From Luteitalea pratensis (GTDB lineage Bacteria > Acidobacteriota > Vicinamibacteria > Vicinamibacterales > Vicinamibacteraceae): a DNA stretch of 64,000 bases. Positions 26,808-37,349 of the stretch are shown here, one piece after another. Every line of letters begins with the position of its first letter. Within the stretch, counting starts at the first letter, position 1. Under the pieces are notes generated by a model. It saw only the letters and a program-made list of their open reading frames with translations. It was not told the DNA's origin and made no database searches. The position numbers and the translations under genes are program-made. The DNA lies in assembly GCF_001618865.1 (NCBI RefSeq), contig NZ_CP015136.1, positions 1,771,001 to 1,835,000 of the forward strand, written 5' to 3'.

Positions 26808-27647
26808 ATGCCGACAATCACGACGACCGACGGGACCAGGATTTACTACAAGGACTGGGGGACAGGGCCGGCGGTGGTGTTCAGCCACGGCTGGCCGCTC
26901 GACGCCGACAGCTGGGAATCGCAGATGTTCTTCCTGGCGTCGCATGGCTACCGCGTCATCGCGCACGATCGCCGCGGGCACGGCCGTTCCGACCAGCCGT
27001 GGCACGGCAACGATATGGACACGTATGCCGACGATCTGGCGGCACTTCTCGACGGGCTCGATCTACAGGCAGCCACGTTGGTCGGGTTCTCGACCGGAGG
27101 CGGAGAAGTCGCACGCTACATTGGCAGGCACGGCAGTCGCCGGCTCGCCAGGGCGGCGCTGATCTCCGCCGTCCCGCCCCTCATGCTCAAGACCGCAGCC
27201 AACCCGGGAGGGCTGCCCATCGACGTCTTCGATGGCATTCGCGCCGCGTCGGTTGCCGACCGATCGCAGTTGTACCGCGACCTCGCCAGTGGCCCGTTCT
27301 TCGGCTTCAACCGCCCCGGCGCCAAGGCCTCGCAGGGGATGATCGATGCCTTCTGGATGCAGGGCATGCGGGCCGGCCACAAGAACGCCTACGACTGCAT
27401 CAAGGCGTTTTCCGAGACCGATTTCACCGCGGACCTGCGCGCCATCGACGTGCCGTTGCTGGTGGTCCACGGCGACGACGACCAGATCGTGCCGATCGAT
27501 GCCGCTGGCCGGGCGACGGCGCGGCTGGTGCCACGTGCCGTGCTGAAGGTCTACCCGGGTGCGCCCCATGGCATCACCGACACCCATAAACAGCAACTGA
27601 ACGCCGACCTGCTCGACTTCGCAGGCGGGGCCCGGGCAACTTCGTAG
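26808..27647 (+). CDS. Alpha/beta-hydrolase, cofactor-free haloperoxidase/esterase type
   Basis: A 279-residue cytoplasmic hydrolase. Features are the oxyanion HGW motif ([11 protein letters not shown], about 26-36), nucleophile Ser95 in [12 protein letters not shown], the acid in HGDDDQIVP and the catalytic His (about 254) in [10 protein letters not shown]. The GFSTGGG elbow and strong similarity of [12 protein letters not shown] are hallmarks of bacterial non-haem chloroperoxidases/arylesterases, which perhydrolyse organic acids as a side activity. A good Shine-Dalgarno (GAGGAG region) precedes the ATG at 26808. It is followed 106 bp later by an ECF sigma factor gene, with no clear functional link. 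Confidence 0.88.
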   Translation: MPTITTTDGTRIYYKDWGTGPAVVFSHGWPLDADSWESQMFFLASHGYRVIAHDRRGHGRSDQPWHGNDMDTYADDLAALLDGLDLQAATLVGFSTGGGEVARYIGRHGSRRLARAALISAVPPLMLKTAANPGGLPIDVFDGIRAASVADRSQLYRDLASGPFFGFNRPGAKASQGMIDAFWMQGMRAGHKNAYDCIKAFSETDFTADLRAIDVPLLVVHGDDDQIVPIDAAGRATARLVPRAVLKVYPGAPHGITDTHKQQLNADLLDFAGGARATS

Positions 27648-27753
27648 AGTGAGGGTGATCGGCTGGCCGCGCTATCCCGGCGGCCAGCCGTCGCCGTTTC
27701 GTTCCGCTGGATGCCCGCCAACGGAACCGGCCCCTCGATCGTCTGACAGGCGT

Positions 27754-28299
27754 ATGAGCGTGCAGACGACTGCCGAGCGCCTCCCACATGACATGGCGAT
27801 CGACAGGCCCGCCCGGCTCGGCGCCCTGTTCGATGCCCATCACGAACGCCTTTACCGGCTGGCGCGCCGGCTCACGCCGACCGAGGACGACGCCCTCGAC
27901 CTGGTGCAGGAGACCTTCCTCAAGGCCGCGCGCGGGTCCGGTGTCCCGGACGCCGCGAATGCGGAAGCGTGGCTCGTTCGCGTGCTGGTGAACACGCGCC
28001 GCGACCAATGGCGCAAAGCCGCGAACAGGCGCCGGCAGGCCCCGGACGCGCACCTCATTGGCCCTCCGCCGTCGAGTCCTGAAGCGCGTGCCGTCGCCAG
28101 CGCCACGGTCTGGCGCGCGCTCGAGGCGTTGCATCCGCGACGACGGGCGGTGATCGTTCTGCACGAACTCGAGGGTGCGAGCGCGGCGGCGATCGCCTCT
28201 CTCCTCGGCATCACCAGCGTCACCGTGCGCTGGCATCTGTCGCGAGGCCGGCGTGAGCTGACGCATGCCCTCGCCGCATCGAAAGGCGGAACCCGGTGA
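27754..28299 (+). CDS. ECF-family RNA polymerase sigma factor
   Basis: A 181-residue sigma-70-family regulator. Region 2 is clear (LGALFDAHHERLYRLARRLT, DALDLVQETFLKA) and region 4 has the helix-turn-helix GASAAAIASLLGITSVTVRW followed by HLSRGRRELTHAL. It lacks region 3, as expected for ECF sigmas. ATG 27754 is chosen because homologous sequence begins shortly after it; ATG 27793 is also possible. The last 4 bp overlap the next gene (GTGA), so the pair is coupled and the downstream membrane protein is the expected partner. Target promoters cannot be deduced. Confidence 0.88.
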   Translation: MSVQTTAERLPHDMAIDRPARLGALFDAHHERLYRLARRLTPTEDDALDLVQETFLKAARGSGVPDAANAEAWLVRVLVNTRRDQWRKAANRRRQAPDAHLIGPPPSSPEARAVASATVWRALEALHPRRRAVIVLHELEGASAAAIASLLGITSVTVRWHLSRGRRELTHALAASKGGTR

Positions 28300-28904
28300 C
28301 GACGATTCGTGAACTCCTGGCAGAGGCCGATCCGCTGCGTGACAGTTGTTCGCCGGAGCCGGTGGTGCGCGATGCCCTCCGGCGCCGTGTCGTCGCAGCT
28401 GCGGCGGCCGGCGCGCCTCCCCGGCATGCCCCGTCCCGACGCGCCTTCGTGCTGGCCTCCGGCGTGGCGCTGGTGATTGCGGCTACCGCGACCGGGCCCG
28501 CCTGGTGGCCGGACGGCGGCACCGTGCACGCGGCGGTTCCATTCGAGGTCCGCCTCGCGGAGGCAGGTCCACGACCGGACCTTGTCGCGGTGCCCGATGC
28601 CGCGTCGGCTCGGACCGTCTACGTCGAACCGCGGGTCGTCGTCACCAACGGCGACATCCGGAGGGCTCGTGTCGTCCCGGTCGGCGCCGGCTTCGGTGTC
28701 GAGATCGCGTTCACAGACGATGGCGCCGGCAAGATGCGGGCGGCCACGGCAGGCAACGTCGGACGCCTGCTGGCCGTGGTCGTGGATGGTCGAGTCCTGG
28801 CGTCGCCGCGAATCACGTCGCCAATCGACGGCGTCGGCATCCTCGGTGGGAAGTACACGAAGGAAGAGGCCGGTCGCATCGCCACCGGCCTTGTGCCGCG
28901 CTGA
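28296..28904 (+). CDS. Membrane protein with SecDF P1-head-like domain, putative anti-sigma partner
   Basis: A 202-residue protein coupled to the sigma gene by a GTGA overlap. About 47 cytoplasmic residues precede a single transmembrane helix (FVLASGVALVIAATATGPAW, about 50-69). The outer part (about 105-202) reads like the P1-head subdomain of SecD: VVVTNGDIRRARVVP, GFGVEIAFTDDGAGKM, NVGRLLAVVVDGRVLASPRI and YTKEEAGRIATGL. No canonical zinc-binding anti-sigma motif (HxxxCxxC) is present. Position and topology suggest a membrane sensor that holds the sigma factor, with a SecDF-head sensor domain outside; that is an inference. Confidence 0.75.
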   Translation: MTTIRELLAEADPLRDSCSPEPVVRDALRRRVVAAAAAGAPPRHAPSRRAFVLASGVALVIAATATGPAWWPDGGTVHAAVPFEVRLAEAGPRPDLVAVPDAASARTVYVEPRVVVTNGDIRRARVVPVGAGFGVEIAFTDDGAGKMRAATAGNVGRLLAVVVDGRVLASPRITSPIDGVGILGGKYTKEEAGRIATGLVPR

Positions 28905-28913
28905 CGCCCAGGT

Positions 28914-28993
28914 GTAGCTGCCAGACTTGTCCGGCAGGCTGCTCTCGCCGGACGTCCGCGCCGAGGGGACAGTCGGACAAAGTCCGACGGCTG
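28914..28993. repeat. Pair of palindromic elements between convergent genes
   Basis: Two inverted repeats lie in the 124-bp gap: an imperfect one at 28914-28936 (GTAGCTGCCAGACTTGTCCG and CAG) and a perfect 7-bp stem at 28972-28988 (GTCGGAC AAA GTCCGAC). Both belong to the GTAG/GCAG-headed palindrome family seen elsewhere. They may serve as bidirectional terminators, though T-tracts are absent. Confidence 0.65.
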
Positions 28994-29028
28994 CATCCTC
29001 CGACACGCCGCTCCGCGCACGTCACGTC

Positions 29029-31611
<2,583 letters not shown>

Positions 31612-32044
31612 CCACACTCCCACGGCCGCCAGCGAGGCGGCCCAATCAGTCGCGTGCGCAGCGGCACGTGACGTTTCCCAAACGCAAGACGCAGAGGCGT
31701 ATGCAGCCGAGCGACGGCAGGAGAGCGGGAGGTGAAAATCCGGGGAAGGTGATCTCGCTCAGTTGCCGGTCGTCGGCGTCCTACATGCGCAACGACACAC
31801 CGCGCAGGCGGGACAGGCAACTCGACGCTGGCAGGAGAGCATGCTCACGAGATCGTCGGCATGGTGCGCCATTGCGCCGCCGCAGTCAAACACGATTCGT
31901 GTCATGACGCGAAGATGGGGAGCGTAGCGAGCGTGGGGCGGCAACAGACGATGTCACCGCCGTCCACGGTCCTGCCGCGCAGTGCGGCGGCGTCTGCGGA
32001 GATGATGGTGTCGAGCGTCTTCGAACCACAACCCCGAGGTGACC
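31612..32044. other. Intergenic region, no gene recognised
   Basis: 433 bp between the TonB receptor start and the EamA gene. Open frames here are short and without recognisable motifs; one leftward 61-codon frame is Cys-rich but unconvincing. It must hold the promoters of the two divergent genes. No heptamer array or palindrome of the kinds seen elsewhere was noticed. GAGGTGA just before 32045 is the Shine-Dalgarno of the next gene. Confidence 0.6.
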
Positions 32045-32461
32045 ATGACTTGGCTCGTGTATGCGTCGATCTCTGCCCTGGCTGCCGCAGCGACGGCGAT
32101 TCTCGCCAAGATCGGGCTCGAAGGCGTGCCGTCCACGCTGGCGACGGCGATCCGGACCGTGGTGGTCCTCATCTGCGCGTGGGGTGTGGTCTTCGCGGTG
32201 GGGCAGCAGCACGCGATGGCGTCGCTCTCGCGCCGATCCCTGCTGTTTCTCACGTTGTCGGGGCTGGGGACGGGTGTGTCCTGGCTGGCGTACTTCCACG
32301 CTCTGAAACTCGCCCCCGCCTCGTCGGTCGCGCCGATCGACAAGCTCAGTCTGCCGCTGACGATCTGCCTGGCCCTGGTGGTGCTCCAGGAACAGGTCAG
32401 CATGCAGGCCTGGCTGGGCGTCGCGTTGATGGTGATCGGCGCGTTGCTGACACTCCGCTGA
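32045..32461 (+). CDS. Short EamA-family (DMT) membrane protein
   Basis: A 138-residue protein with about five hydrophobic helices, equal to one EamA repeat. Signatures are AAATAILAKIGLEGVPSTLA at the N-terminus and SWLAYFHALKLAPASSVAPI, LQEQVSMQAWLGVALMVIGA at the C-terminus. Full-length drug/metabolite transporters carry two such repeats, so this form probably works as a dimer like the small bacterial members of the family. Substrate unknown. ATG 32045 follows a GAGGTGA Shine-Dalgarno. Confidence 0.87.
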   Translation: MTWLVYASISALAAAATAILAKIGLEGVPSTLATAIRTVVVLICAWGVVFAVGQQHAMASLSRRSLLFLTLSGLGTGVSWLAYFHALKLAPASSVAPIDKLSLPLTICLALVVLQEQVSMQAWLGVALMVIGALLTLR

Positions 32462-32503
32462 CGACAGCGCTTGACGAAGTGCTTGACATGACGCGCCGTG
32501 TAT

Positions 32504-32519
32504 ATAACCATATAGCTAT
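32504..32519. promoter_or_regulatory. Probable ArsR-type operator overlapping the start codon
   Basis: ATAACCATATAGCTAT matches the perfect palindrome ATAACCATATGGTTAT at 14 of 16 positions. Operators of this AT-rich form precede many ArsR regulators paired with SRPBCC proteins. TTGACA at 32483-32488 could be the -35 box of the promoter it would block. It overlaps the A and T of the ATG at 32518, which fits autorepression of the arsR-SRPBCC operon. Confidence 0.5.
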
Positions 32520-32919
32520 GAAACCTGGAGGTTATGAGGTTGCGGCCTCAGCGAGGCTCGACGCGACGTTCCTCGCGCTTGCCGATCCGACGCGGCGCGC
32601 GATCCTGGCGCGGCTCGCGCTCGGAGAAGCGTCGGTCATGGAACTCGCCGCGCCATTCACGATGAGCCAGCCTGCGATTTCGAAGCACCTCAAGGTGCTG
32701 GAGCGGGCAGGCCTGGTGCGGGTCGGGCAGGACGCCCAGCGGCGGCCGCGTCGCCTGGACGGCGAAGCCCTGCAAGCAGCCAGTGTGTGGATCGAGAAGT
32801 GCAGGGCCGAGTGGGAAGCGAACTATCAGCGACTGGATCGATTGCTTGCCGCGTTGCAGCGGGGAGAACGCCCGGGTGGCCGGGCGCCCCGCAAGACCTC
32901 GCCGCGTGCGCGGCGTTGA
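32518..32919 (+). CDS. ArsR/SdpR-family winged-helix repressor
   Basis: A 133-residue DNA-binding protein. The winged-helix core is textbook: FLALADPTRRAILARLALG, VMELAAPFTMSQPAISKHLK (recognition helix) and VLERAGLVRVGQDAQRRPRR. No metal-binding CxC motif is present, so it is of the SdpR-like, non-metal subgroup that usually pairs with an AHSA1/SRPBCC gene, as here (next gene 17 bp downstream). The C-terminal tail is basic. An operator-like palindrome overlaps its start codon, suggesting autorepression. Confidence 0.9.
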   Translation: MKPGGYEVAASARLDATFLALADPTRRAILARLALGEASVMELAAPFTMSQPAISKHLKVLERAGLVRVGQDAQRRPRRLDGEALQAASVWIEKCRAEWEANYQRLDRLLAALQRGERPGGRAPRKTSPRARR

Positions 32920-32936
32920 TGAGCGGAGGAGACACG

Positions 32937-33449
32937 ATGGAAACGATGATCGAGAAGGCCGAAGTGACGTTGCCGAGTGACCACGAGGTGCAGGTCACGC
33001 GTTCGTTCCGTGCGCCGCGCGCGCTCGTCTACCGGGCCCACACCGAGCCCGAGCTGATCCGTCAGTGGATGCTGGGGCCGCCAGGATGGACCATGCCGGT
33101 GTGCGAGATGGACGTGCGGGTGGGCGGCAACTACCGGTGGCGGTGGCGGAGCGAGAAGAAGGACAAGGAGTTCGGCTTCTCCGGCACGTTCCGTGAGGTC
33201 GTGCCCAACGTGCGCCTGGTCCACACGGAGTCGTTCGACCCCGGGACGACAGGGGAGAACATGGGCGACAGCCCATCGCTCGTGACGCTCACGTTGTCGG
33301 GAGACGGCGTGATCACGACCATCACGAGTCTCATCGACTTCGGTTCGAAGGCGAATCGCGACGCGGCCCTCGCCACCGGCATGACCGACGGCATGGAAAT
33401 GAGCTACCAGCTGCTCGACCGCCTGGTGGGGGAACGTACGGAGTCCTGA
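32937..33449 (+). CDS. SRPBCC/AHSA1-family ligand-binding protein
   Basis: A 170-residue START-like protein. Motifs are VTRSFRAPRALVYRAHTEPE, LIRQWMLGPPGWTMPVCEMD, VGGNYRWRW and MTDGMEMSYQLLDRLV, all typical of the Aha1-C-terminal/CalC-like subgroup. Such proteins enclose a hydrophobic ligand; the ligand is unknown. Translation is driven by GGAGGAG just upstream of ATG 32937. It is second in the operon with the ArsR repressor, a widespread pairing in which the SRPBCC protein may sense or sequester the inducer. Confidence 0.9.
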   Translation: METMIEKAEVTLPSDHEVQVTRSFRAPRALVYRAHTEPELIRQWMLGPPGWTMPVCEMDVRVGGNYRWRWRSEKKDKEFGFSGTFREVVPNVRLVHTESFDPGTTGENMGDSPSLVTLTLSGDGVITTITSLIDFGSKANRDAALATGMTDGMEMSYQLLDRLVGERTES

Positions 33450-33459
33450 GAACACTGAG

Positions 33460-33567
33460 GTAGGGCCGGCTCTCCGAGCCCGGCCCGACTCCCGACTCCC
33501 GTCCGTCGACTGAAGGTCGACGGCTACAAGCCATCGCAACTGGTGGTCGTGCAGCGCCTCGCTGCAC
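33460..33567. repeat. Palindrome-heptamer-palindrome cluster plus perfect hairpin
   Basis: In the 312-bp gap before the stressosome operon there is a palindrome at 33460-33486 (inverse of the one at 21682), two GACTCCC heptamers at 33487-33500, a second palindrome at 33502-33527 (reverse complement of the GTAGCCGTCGACCT element) and a perfect 8-bp hairpin GTGCAGCG CCT CGCTGCAC at 33549-33567. No gene is seen in the gap, and no confident promoter for rsbR could be picked. Confidence 0.75.
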
Positions 33568-33761
33568 ACACATATGCCGCGCGTCGCCTGGTTCCGTACA
33601 ACTTCACAACACAGCCATGCACGGGCCTGCGGAACGCGGCTCACCTGCGATCGATTTGGACTATGCTCGCGAGACCCGATCAGCGTGCTGCTCGCATGTA
33701 CGCGGCGCCGATCGCGCTGCCTCCGCAACCCGGACGCCGCAACGCCCAGGGCCGACACTGC

Positions 33762-34613
33762 ATGACGACACCACACACTCGCATCGCCGACATTGTCAAG
33801 ACCGCGCGCCAGCCGCTTCTCGAAGGATGGCTGGCCAGTCTCAGGGAAGCGCTCGGTGATGGCCGCATCGCGAATGCGGAGCTGACCCGGCAGGCGACCG
33901 ACCTGCTTGGCCTGATCACGCCTGCGCTCGAGACGGGGACCGACGTCCAGGGCGACGGCTGGGCGGCGACACGGCAGCTGCTCGAGGAGATCTCGCGGTC
34001 GCGGGCGGTGCAGGGCTTCAGCTGGACCGAGACCGCGACGTTCATCTTCTCGCTGAAGAAGGCGCTGTTTCACGAACTGCGACGTGCCTTCGGCGCTGAC
34101 GCCCAGGCGCTGGCCGACGCGACGTGGCAGGCCAACGTCGTCGTCGACGCGCTCGGGATGCACACCATCCACACGTTCCAACGCAGCCGCGAATCGATCA
34201 TCCTGCGCCAGCAGGAGGAGTTGCTCGAGCTCTCGACGCCGGTCGTGACCCTGTGGGACGGCATCCTGGCGCTGCCGATGATCGGCACCCTCGACAGCGC
34301 CCGCACGCAGGTGGTCATGGAGTCGCTGCTGCAGCGAATCGTCGAGACCGGCTCCGAGGTGGCGATTATCGACATCACCGGCGTCCCCACCGTCGACACC
34401 CTCGTCGCGCAGCACCTGCTCAAGACCGTGACGGCGATCCGCCTGATGGGAGCCGATTGCATCATCAGCGGCATCCGGCCGCAGATTGCGCAGACGATCG
34501 TCCACCTGGGGGTCGACCTGCGAGGCGTGATCACCAAGGCCAGCCTGGCCGACGCGCTCGCGGTGGCCTTCGATCGCTCTGGCCTCACGGTCGTGAAGCG
34601 GCACGCGTCGTAG
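33762..34613 (+). CDS. rsbR: RsbR-type stressosome scaffold protein
   Basis: A 283-residue protein with an N-terminal all-helical RsbRD-type sensor domain (about 8-150; FSWTETATFIFSLKKALFHE) and a C-terminal STAS domain (about 165-280). The STAS motifs DITGVPTVDTLVAQHLL and SGIRPQIAQTIVHLGVDL are those that carry the RsbT phosphorylation threonines in Bacillus RsbRA. In stressosomes RsbR and RsbS form a megadalton shell that releases RsbT kinase under stress. The signal sensed by this N-domain is unknown. ATG 33762 is the first start consistent with the domain. It is the first gene of a six-gene operon; rsbS begins 8 bp later. Confidence 0.9.
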   Translation: MTTPHTRIADIVKTARQPLLEGWLASLREALGDGRIANAELTRQATDLLGLITPALETGTDVQGDGWAATRQLLEEISRSRAVQGFSWTETATFIFSLKKALFHELRRAFGADAQALADATWQANVVVDALGMHTIHTFQRSRESIILRQQEELLELSTPVVTLWDGILALPMIGTLDSARTQVVMESLLQRIVETGSEVAIIDITGVPTVDTLVAQHLLKTVTAIRLMGADCIISGIRPQIAQTIVHLGVDLRGVITKASLADALAVAFDRSGLTVVKRHAS

Positions 34614-34621
34614 GGGGATCG

Positions 34622-35008
34622 GTGGAACGCATCCCGATCCTCCGGATGGGCAATCTCCTGCTCGTCACGATCCAGGTCGACATGCACGACCGCCTGGCGC
34701 TGACGCTGCAGGACGACCTCACGACCCAGATCGAGCGGCATGCTGCCAAGGGCGTGCTGCTCGATATCTCCTCGCTCGACGTCGTCGATTCCTTCATCGG
34801 CCGGATCATCGCGAACCTGTCGCGGATGGCCCGTATCCTCGATGCCCGGACGGTCGTCGTCGGCATGCGACCCGCGGTGGCGATCACCCTGGTCGAACTG
34901 GGCCTGAGCCTGCAGGGCGTGGAGACCGCGCTCGACGTCGAGCGCGGCATGCGCCTGCTGCGGCGGCCGCCAACTCCCGAGCCGCTCCGTGCCGATTATC
35001 AGGACTGA
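34622..35008 (+). CDS. rsbS: RsbS-type stressosome STAS antagonist
   Basis: A 128-residue single STAS domain (IPILRMGNLLLVTIQVDMHD, LLDISSLDVVDSFIGRIIA, VVVGMRPAVAITLVELGL). The Ser in VDSFIGR corresponds to Ser59 of Bacillus RsbS, the RsbT phosphorylation site that triggers release of RsbT. GTG 34622 lies a few bases after an AGGGGG Shine-Dalgarno. The gene overlaps rsbT by 20 bp, showing tight coupling of antagonist and kinase. Confidence 0.92.
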   Translation: MERIPILRMGNLLLVTIQVDMHDRLALTLQDDLTTQIERHAAKGVLLDISSLDVVDSFIGRIIANLSRMARILDARTVVVGMRPAVAITLVELGLSLQGVETALDVERGMRLLRRPPTPEPLRADYQD

Positions 35009-35393
35009 GTCGCTGCCGATCCGTTCGGAGCAGGACATCGTTTTCGCGCGCCAGGCGGTGCGACGCCTGACCCAGGAACTCGGCTTCGGCCTGGTCGATC
35101 AGACCAAGCTGGTGACCGCGACAAGCGAACTGGCCCGTAACGCGCTCGTCTACGGGCTGGGGGGGACCATGGTCTGCGAGCTGCTGGCCGAGGGCGCGCG
35201 CAACGGCCTGCGCCTGCAGTTCATCGACCAGGGGCCCGGCATTGCCGATCTCGCGCAGGCGATGAGCGACGGCTGGACCTCCGGCCAGGGCCTGGGACTC
35301 GGACTGTCGGGCGCCAAGCGCCTGGTCGGCGAGTTCTCGATCGAGTCCGTCCCCGGACAGGGGACGACGGTGACCATCGCGCGGTGGAGATGA
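34989..35393 (+). CDS. rsbT: RsbT-type serine/threonine switch kinase
   Basis: A 134-residue GHKL-type kinase. The N box is ATSELARNALVYG, G1 is DQGPGIAD and G2 is GLGLGLSGAKRLVGEF. RsbT phosphorylates RsbR and RsbS in the stressosome and then leaves to act on a partner protein, RsbU in Bacillus. There is no rsbU here, so the next genes in the operon (ATPase-phosphatase, histidine kinases) are the likely targets. GTG 34989 starts inside rsbS; the stop overlaps the next ATG (ATGA). Confidence 0.93.
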   Translation: MPIIRTESLPIRSEQDIVFARQAVRRLTQELGFGLVDQTKLVTATSELARNALVYGLGGTMVCELLAEGARNGLRLQFIDQGPGIADLAQAMSDGWTSGQGLGLGLSGAKRLVGEFSIESVPGQGTTVTIARWR

Positions 35394-36409
35394 TGGACCC
35401 CGTGCAGGTCTGCATCCCGGTGTCGGACCCGAGCCAGGTGGGCGAAGTGCGTCGCGCCGTCGCGCGGATGGCACAGCCGCTGACGATGTCGGAGTCACGC
35501 CGGGGCGACGCGTCGATCATCGCCAACGAACTGGCGACCAACCTCGTGCGCCACGCACGCGACGGCCGGATACTGCTGCAGGTGATGTCACACGGGGCTT
35601 CCCGCTGGCTCGAACTGCTGTCGGTGGATGGCGGCCCGGGGATGGCCGACGTGCAGCGATGCCTGCGGGATGGATACTCGACCGGCGGTACGCCGGGCAC
35701 CGGGTTGGGCGCGGTGAAGCGGCTGTCCGATGAATTCGACGTCCACTCCATGCCCGGAAAGGGGACGGTGATCGTGTCGCGGGTCGCCACCCACACGGCG
35801 CTGCCCAACGTGTTCGCGGTCGGCGCGGTCTGCCTGACCGCTCAGGGCGAGGATGTCTGCGGCGACACGTGGCGCAGCGTCGAGCGCGAACGGGAACTCG
35901 CCGTGATGGTGGCCGACGGCCTCGGCCATGGACCCGACGCGGCTGTCGCGGCCAATCTCGCAGGCGTCGCCTTCGAGGGCGAACCGTTCGCATCGCCAGA
36001 GCAGTTCTACCAGAGCGCGCACCGGTCGCTGAACGGCAGCCGCGGCGCGGCCCTGGCGCGCGCGGTGATCGGGTCGACCGGTGAGGTGCAGTACTCCGGC
36101 ATCGGCAACATCGCCGGGAGCCTGGTCGGCAGCGAGCGCAGCCGCGGCCTGGCCAGCCAGAACGGGACGGTGGGTGTCCAGATCCGGAGCCATGTCTCGA
36201 CGTACTCGCACGTGATGCCGGCGCCGGGGGTGTTGCTGATGCACTCGGACGGGATTACCAGCCGCTGGTCGTTCGACCAGTACCCCGGCCTGCTGCTCCG
36301 ACATCCGGCGGTGATTGCCGGCGTCCTCAGTCGCGACTTCGTGCGCGGCCGGGACGACGCGACGATGCTGGTCGTGAGCCGGTCGCGAAAGGACGACATC
36401 CATGTCTGA
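35390..36409 (+). CDS. GHKL ATPase fused to RsbX-like PP2C phosphatase
   Basis: A 339-residue two-domain protein. The N-terminal half (about 1-135) is an RsbT/RsbW-like ATPase with IIANELATNLVRHA, VDGGPGMAD and GTGLGAVKRLSDEF. The C-terminal half is an RsbX/SpoIIE-type PP2C phosphatase with VMVADGLGHGPDA, LMHSDGITSRW and GRDDATMLVV, giving the Asp metal ligands. In Bacillus RsbX dephosphorylates RsbR/RsbS to reset the stressosome. Here a second kinase-like domain on the same chain would combine switching on and off. ATG 35390 overlaps the rsbT stop; ATG 35393 is equally possible. Its end overlaps the histidine kinase start by 8 bp. Confidence 0.88.
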   Translation: MMDPVQVCIPVSDPSQVGEVRRAVARMAQPLTMSESRRGDASIIANELATNLVRHARDGRILLQVMSHGASRWLELLSVDGGPGMADVQRCLRDGYSTGGTPGTGLGAVKRLSDEFDVHSMPGKGTVIVSRVATHTALPNVFAVGAVCLTAQGEDVCGDTWRSVERERELAVMVADGLGHGPDAAVAANLAGVAFEGEPFASPEQFYQSAHRSLNGSRGAALARAVIGSTGEVQYSGIGNIAGSLVGSERSRGLASQNGTVGVQIRSHVSTYSHVMPAPGVLLMHSDGITSRWSFDQYPGLLLRHPAVIAGVLSRDFVRGRDDATMLVVSRSRKDDIHV

Positions 36410-37349
36410 CGTGGCGGGGCCCTCCACGACCGACCTGATCGAGCAACTGCGAGCGCAACTCGCGCAGGCCGTGGACCTTGTACGCCAGCACGAGGCGACG
36501 ATCGCGGCACTGTCTGTCGAACTGGACGAGACCAACCACGGCGTGGTCGCGCTGTACGCGGAATTGGACGACAATGCCATCCGGCTGCGCGAAGTCTCGG
36601 ATCTGAAGAGCCGTTTCCTGTCCTACATGAGCCACGAGTTCCGGACGCCGTTAGGGTCCATCCTCAGCATCGCCCGGCTGCTGCTGGCGCAGATGGACGG
36701 CCCACTCACAGCGGAGCAGCGTACGCAGGTCACGTTCATCAACACCTCGGCATCGGAGCTCACCGAGATGGTCAACGACTTGCTCGACCTTGCCAAGGTG
36801 GAAGCGGGGCGTATCACCATCTCTCCGGCATGGTTCGACATGGTGGACCTGTTTGCCGCGCTGCGCGGCATGTTCAAGCCGATCCTCGCCTCGACCGACG
36901 TGTCGCTGGTCTTCGAGGAACCGCACGGCGTGCCCGCGATCTTCACCGACGACCGCAAGCTCTCGCAGATCCTCCGTAACTTCATCTCGAATGCGCTCAA
37001 GTTCACGACGCGCGGCGAAGTGCGGGTGACCGCCACGTTCGAGGCCGGCGATCGGGTGCGGTTCTCGGTGAGCGACACGGGCATCGGCATTCCGCCAGAG
37101 CATCTCCCGGCGCTGTTCCAGGACTACGCCCAGGTGGACTCGTCGCTGCAGAAGCGCCTGCGCGGTACCGGGCTGGGCCTCTCGCTGAGCAAGAAGCTCG
37201 CGGTCATGCTCGGCGGCGACGTGATGGTGACCAGCCAGGTTGGCCAGGGTTCGACGTTTTCGGTCGTCGTCCCTTCACGGATCCCGGGACACGAGCCGTC
37301 GCACGCGCCCCGTGCGCCTCGCGATCAGGCAGGCAACGATGTCCGGTGA
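36402..37349 (+). CDS. Soluble sensor histidine kinase
   Basis: A 315-residue cytoplasmic kinase without membrane helices or PAS domain. An N-terminal coiled coil (about 10-70; LIEQLRAQLAQAVDLVRQHE) leads to the phospho-acceptor His78 in SYMSHEFRTPLG, then the N box (ILRNFISNALKFT), G1 (VSDTGIGIPPEH), F box (LFQDYAQVD) and G2 (GTGLGLSLSKKLA). With no sensory domain of its own, its input is presumably the coiled coil, possibly via stressosome proteins encoded upstream. It overlaps both neighbours. Confidence 0.9.
   Translation: MSDVAGPSTTDLIEQLRAQLAQAVDLVRQHEATIAALSVELDETNHGVVALYAELDDNAIRLREVSDLKSRFLSYMSHEFRTPLGSILSIARLLLAQMDGPLTAEQRTQVTFINTSASELTEMVNDLLDLAKVEAGRITISPAWFDMVDLFAALRGMFKPILASTDVSLVFEEPHGVPAIFTDDRKLSQILRNFISNALKFTTRGEVRVTATFEAGDRVRFSVSDTGIGIPPEHLPALFQDYAQVDSSLQKRLRGTGLGLSLSKKLAVMLGGDVMVTSQVGQGSTFSVVVPSRIPGHEPSHAPRAPRDQAGNDVR

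Noticed and set aside
31759-31944. Cys-rich 61-codon leftward frame upstream of the EamA gene
   Set aside because: The Cys pairs suggest a zinc ribbon at first sight, but there is no Shine-Dalgarno, no coherent fold and no family resemblance.
32826-34604. Leftward open frame of about 590 codons opposite the SRPBCC and rsbR genes
   Set aside because: It crosses two well-supported genes and an intergenic repeat cluster; no motifs.
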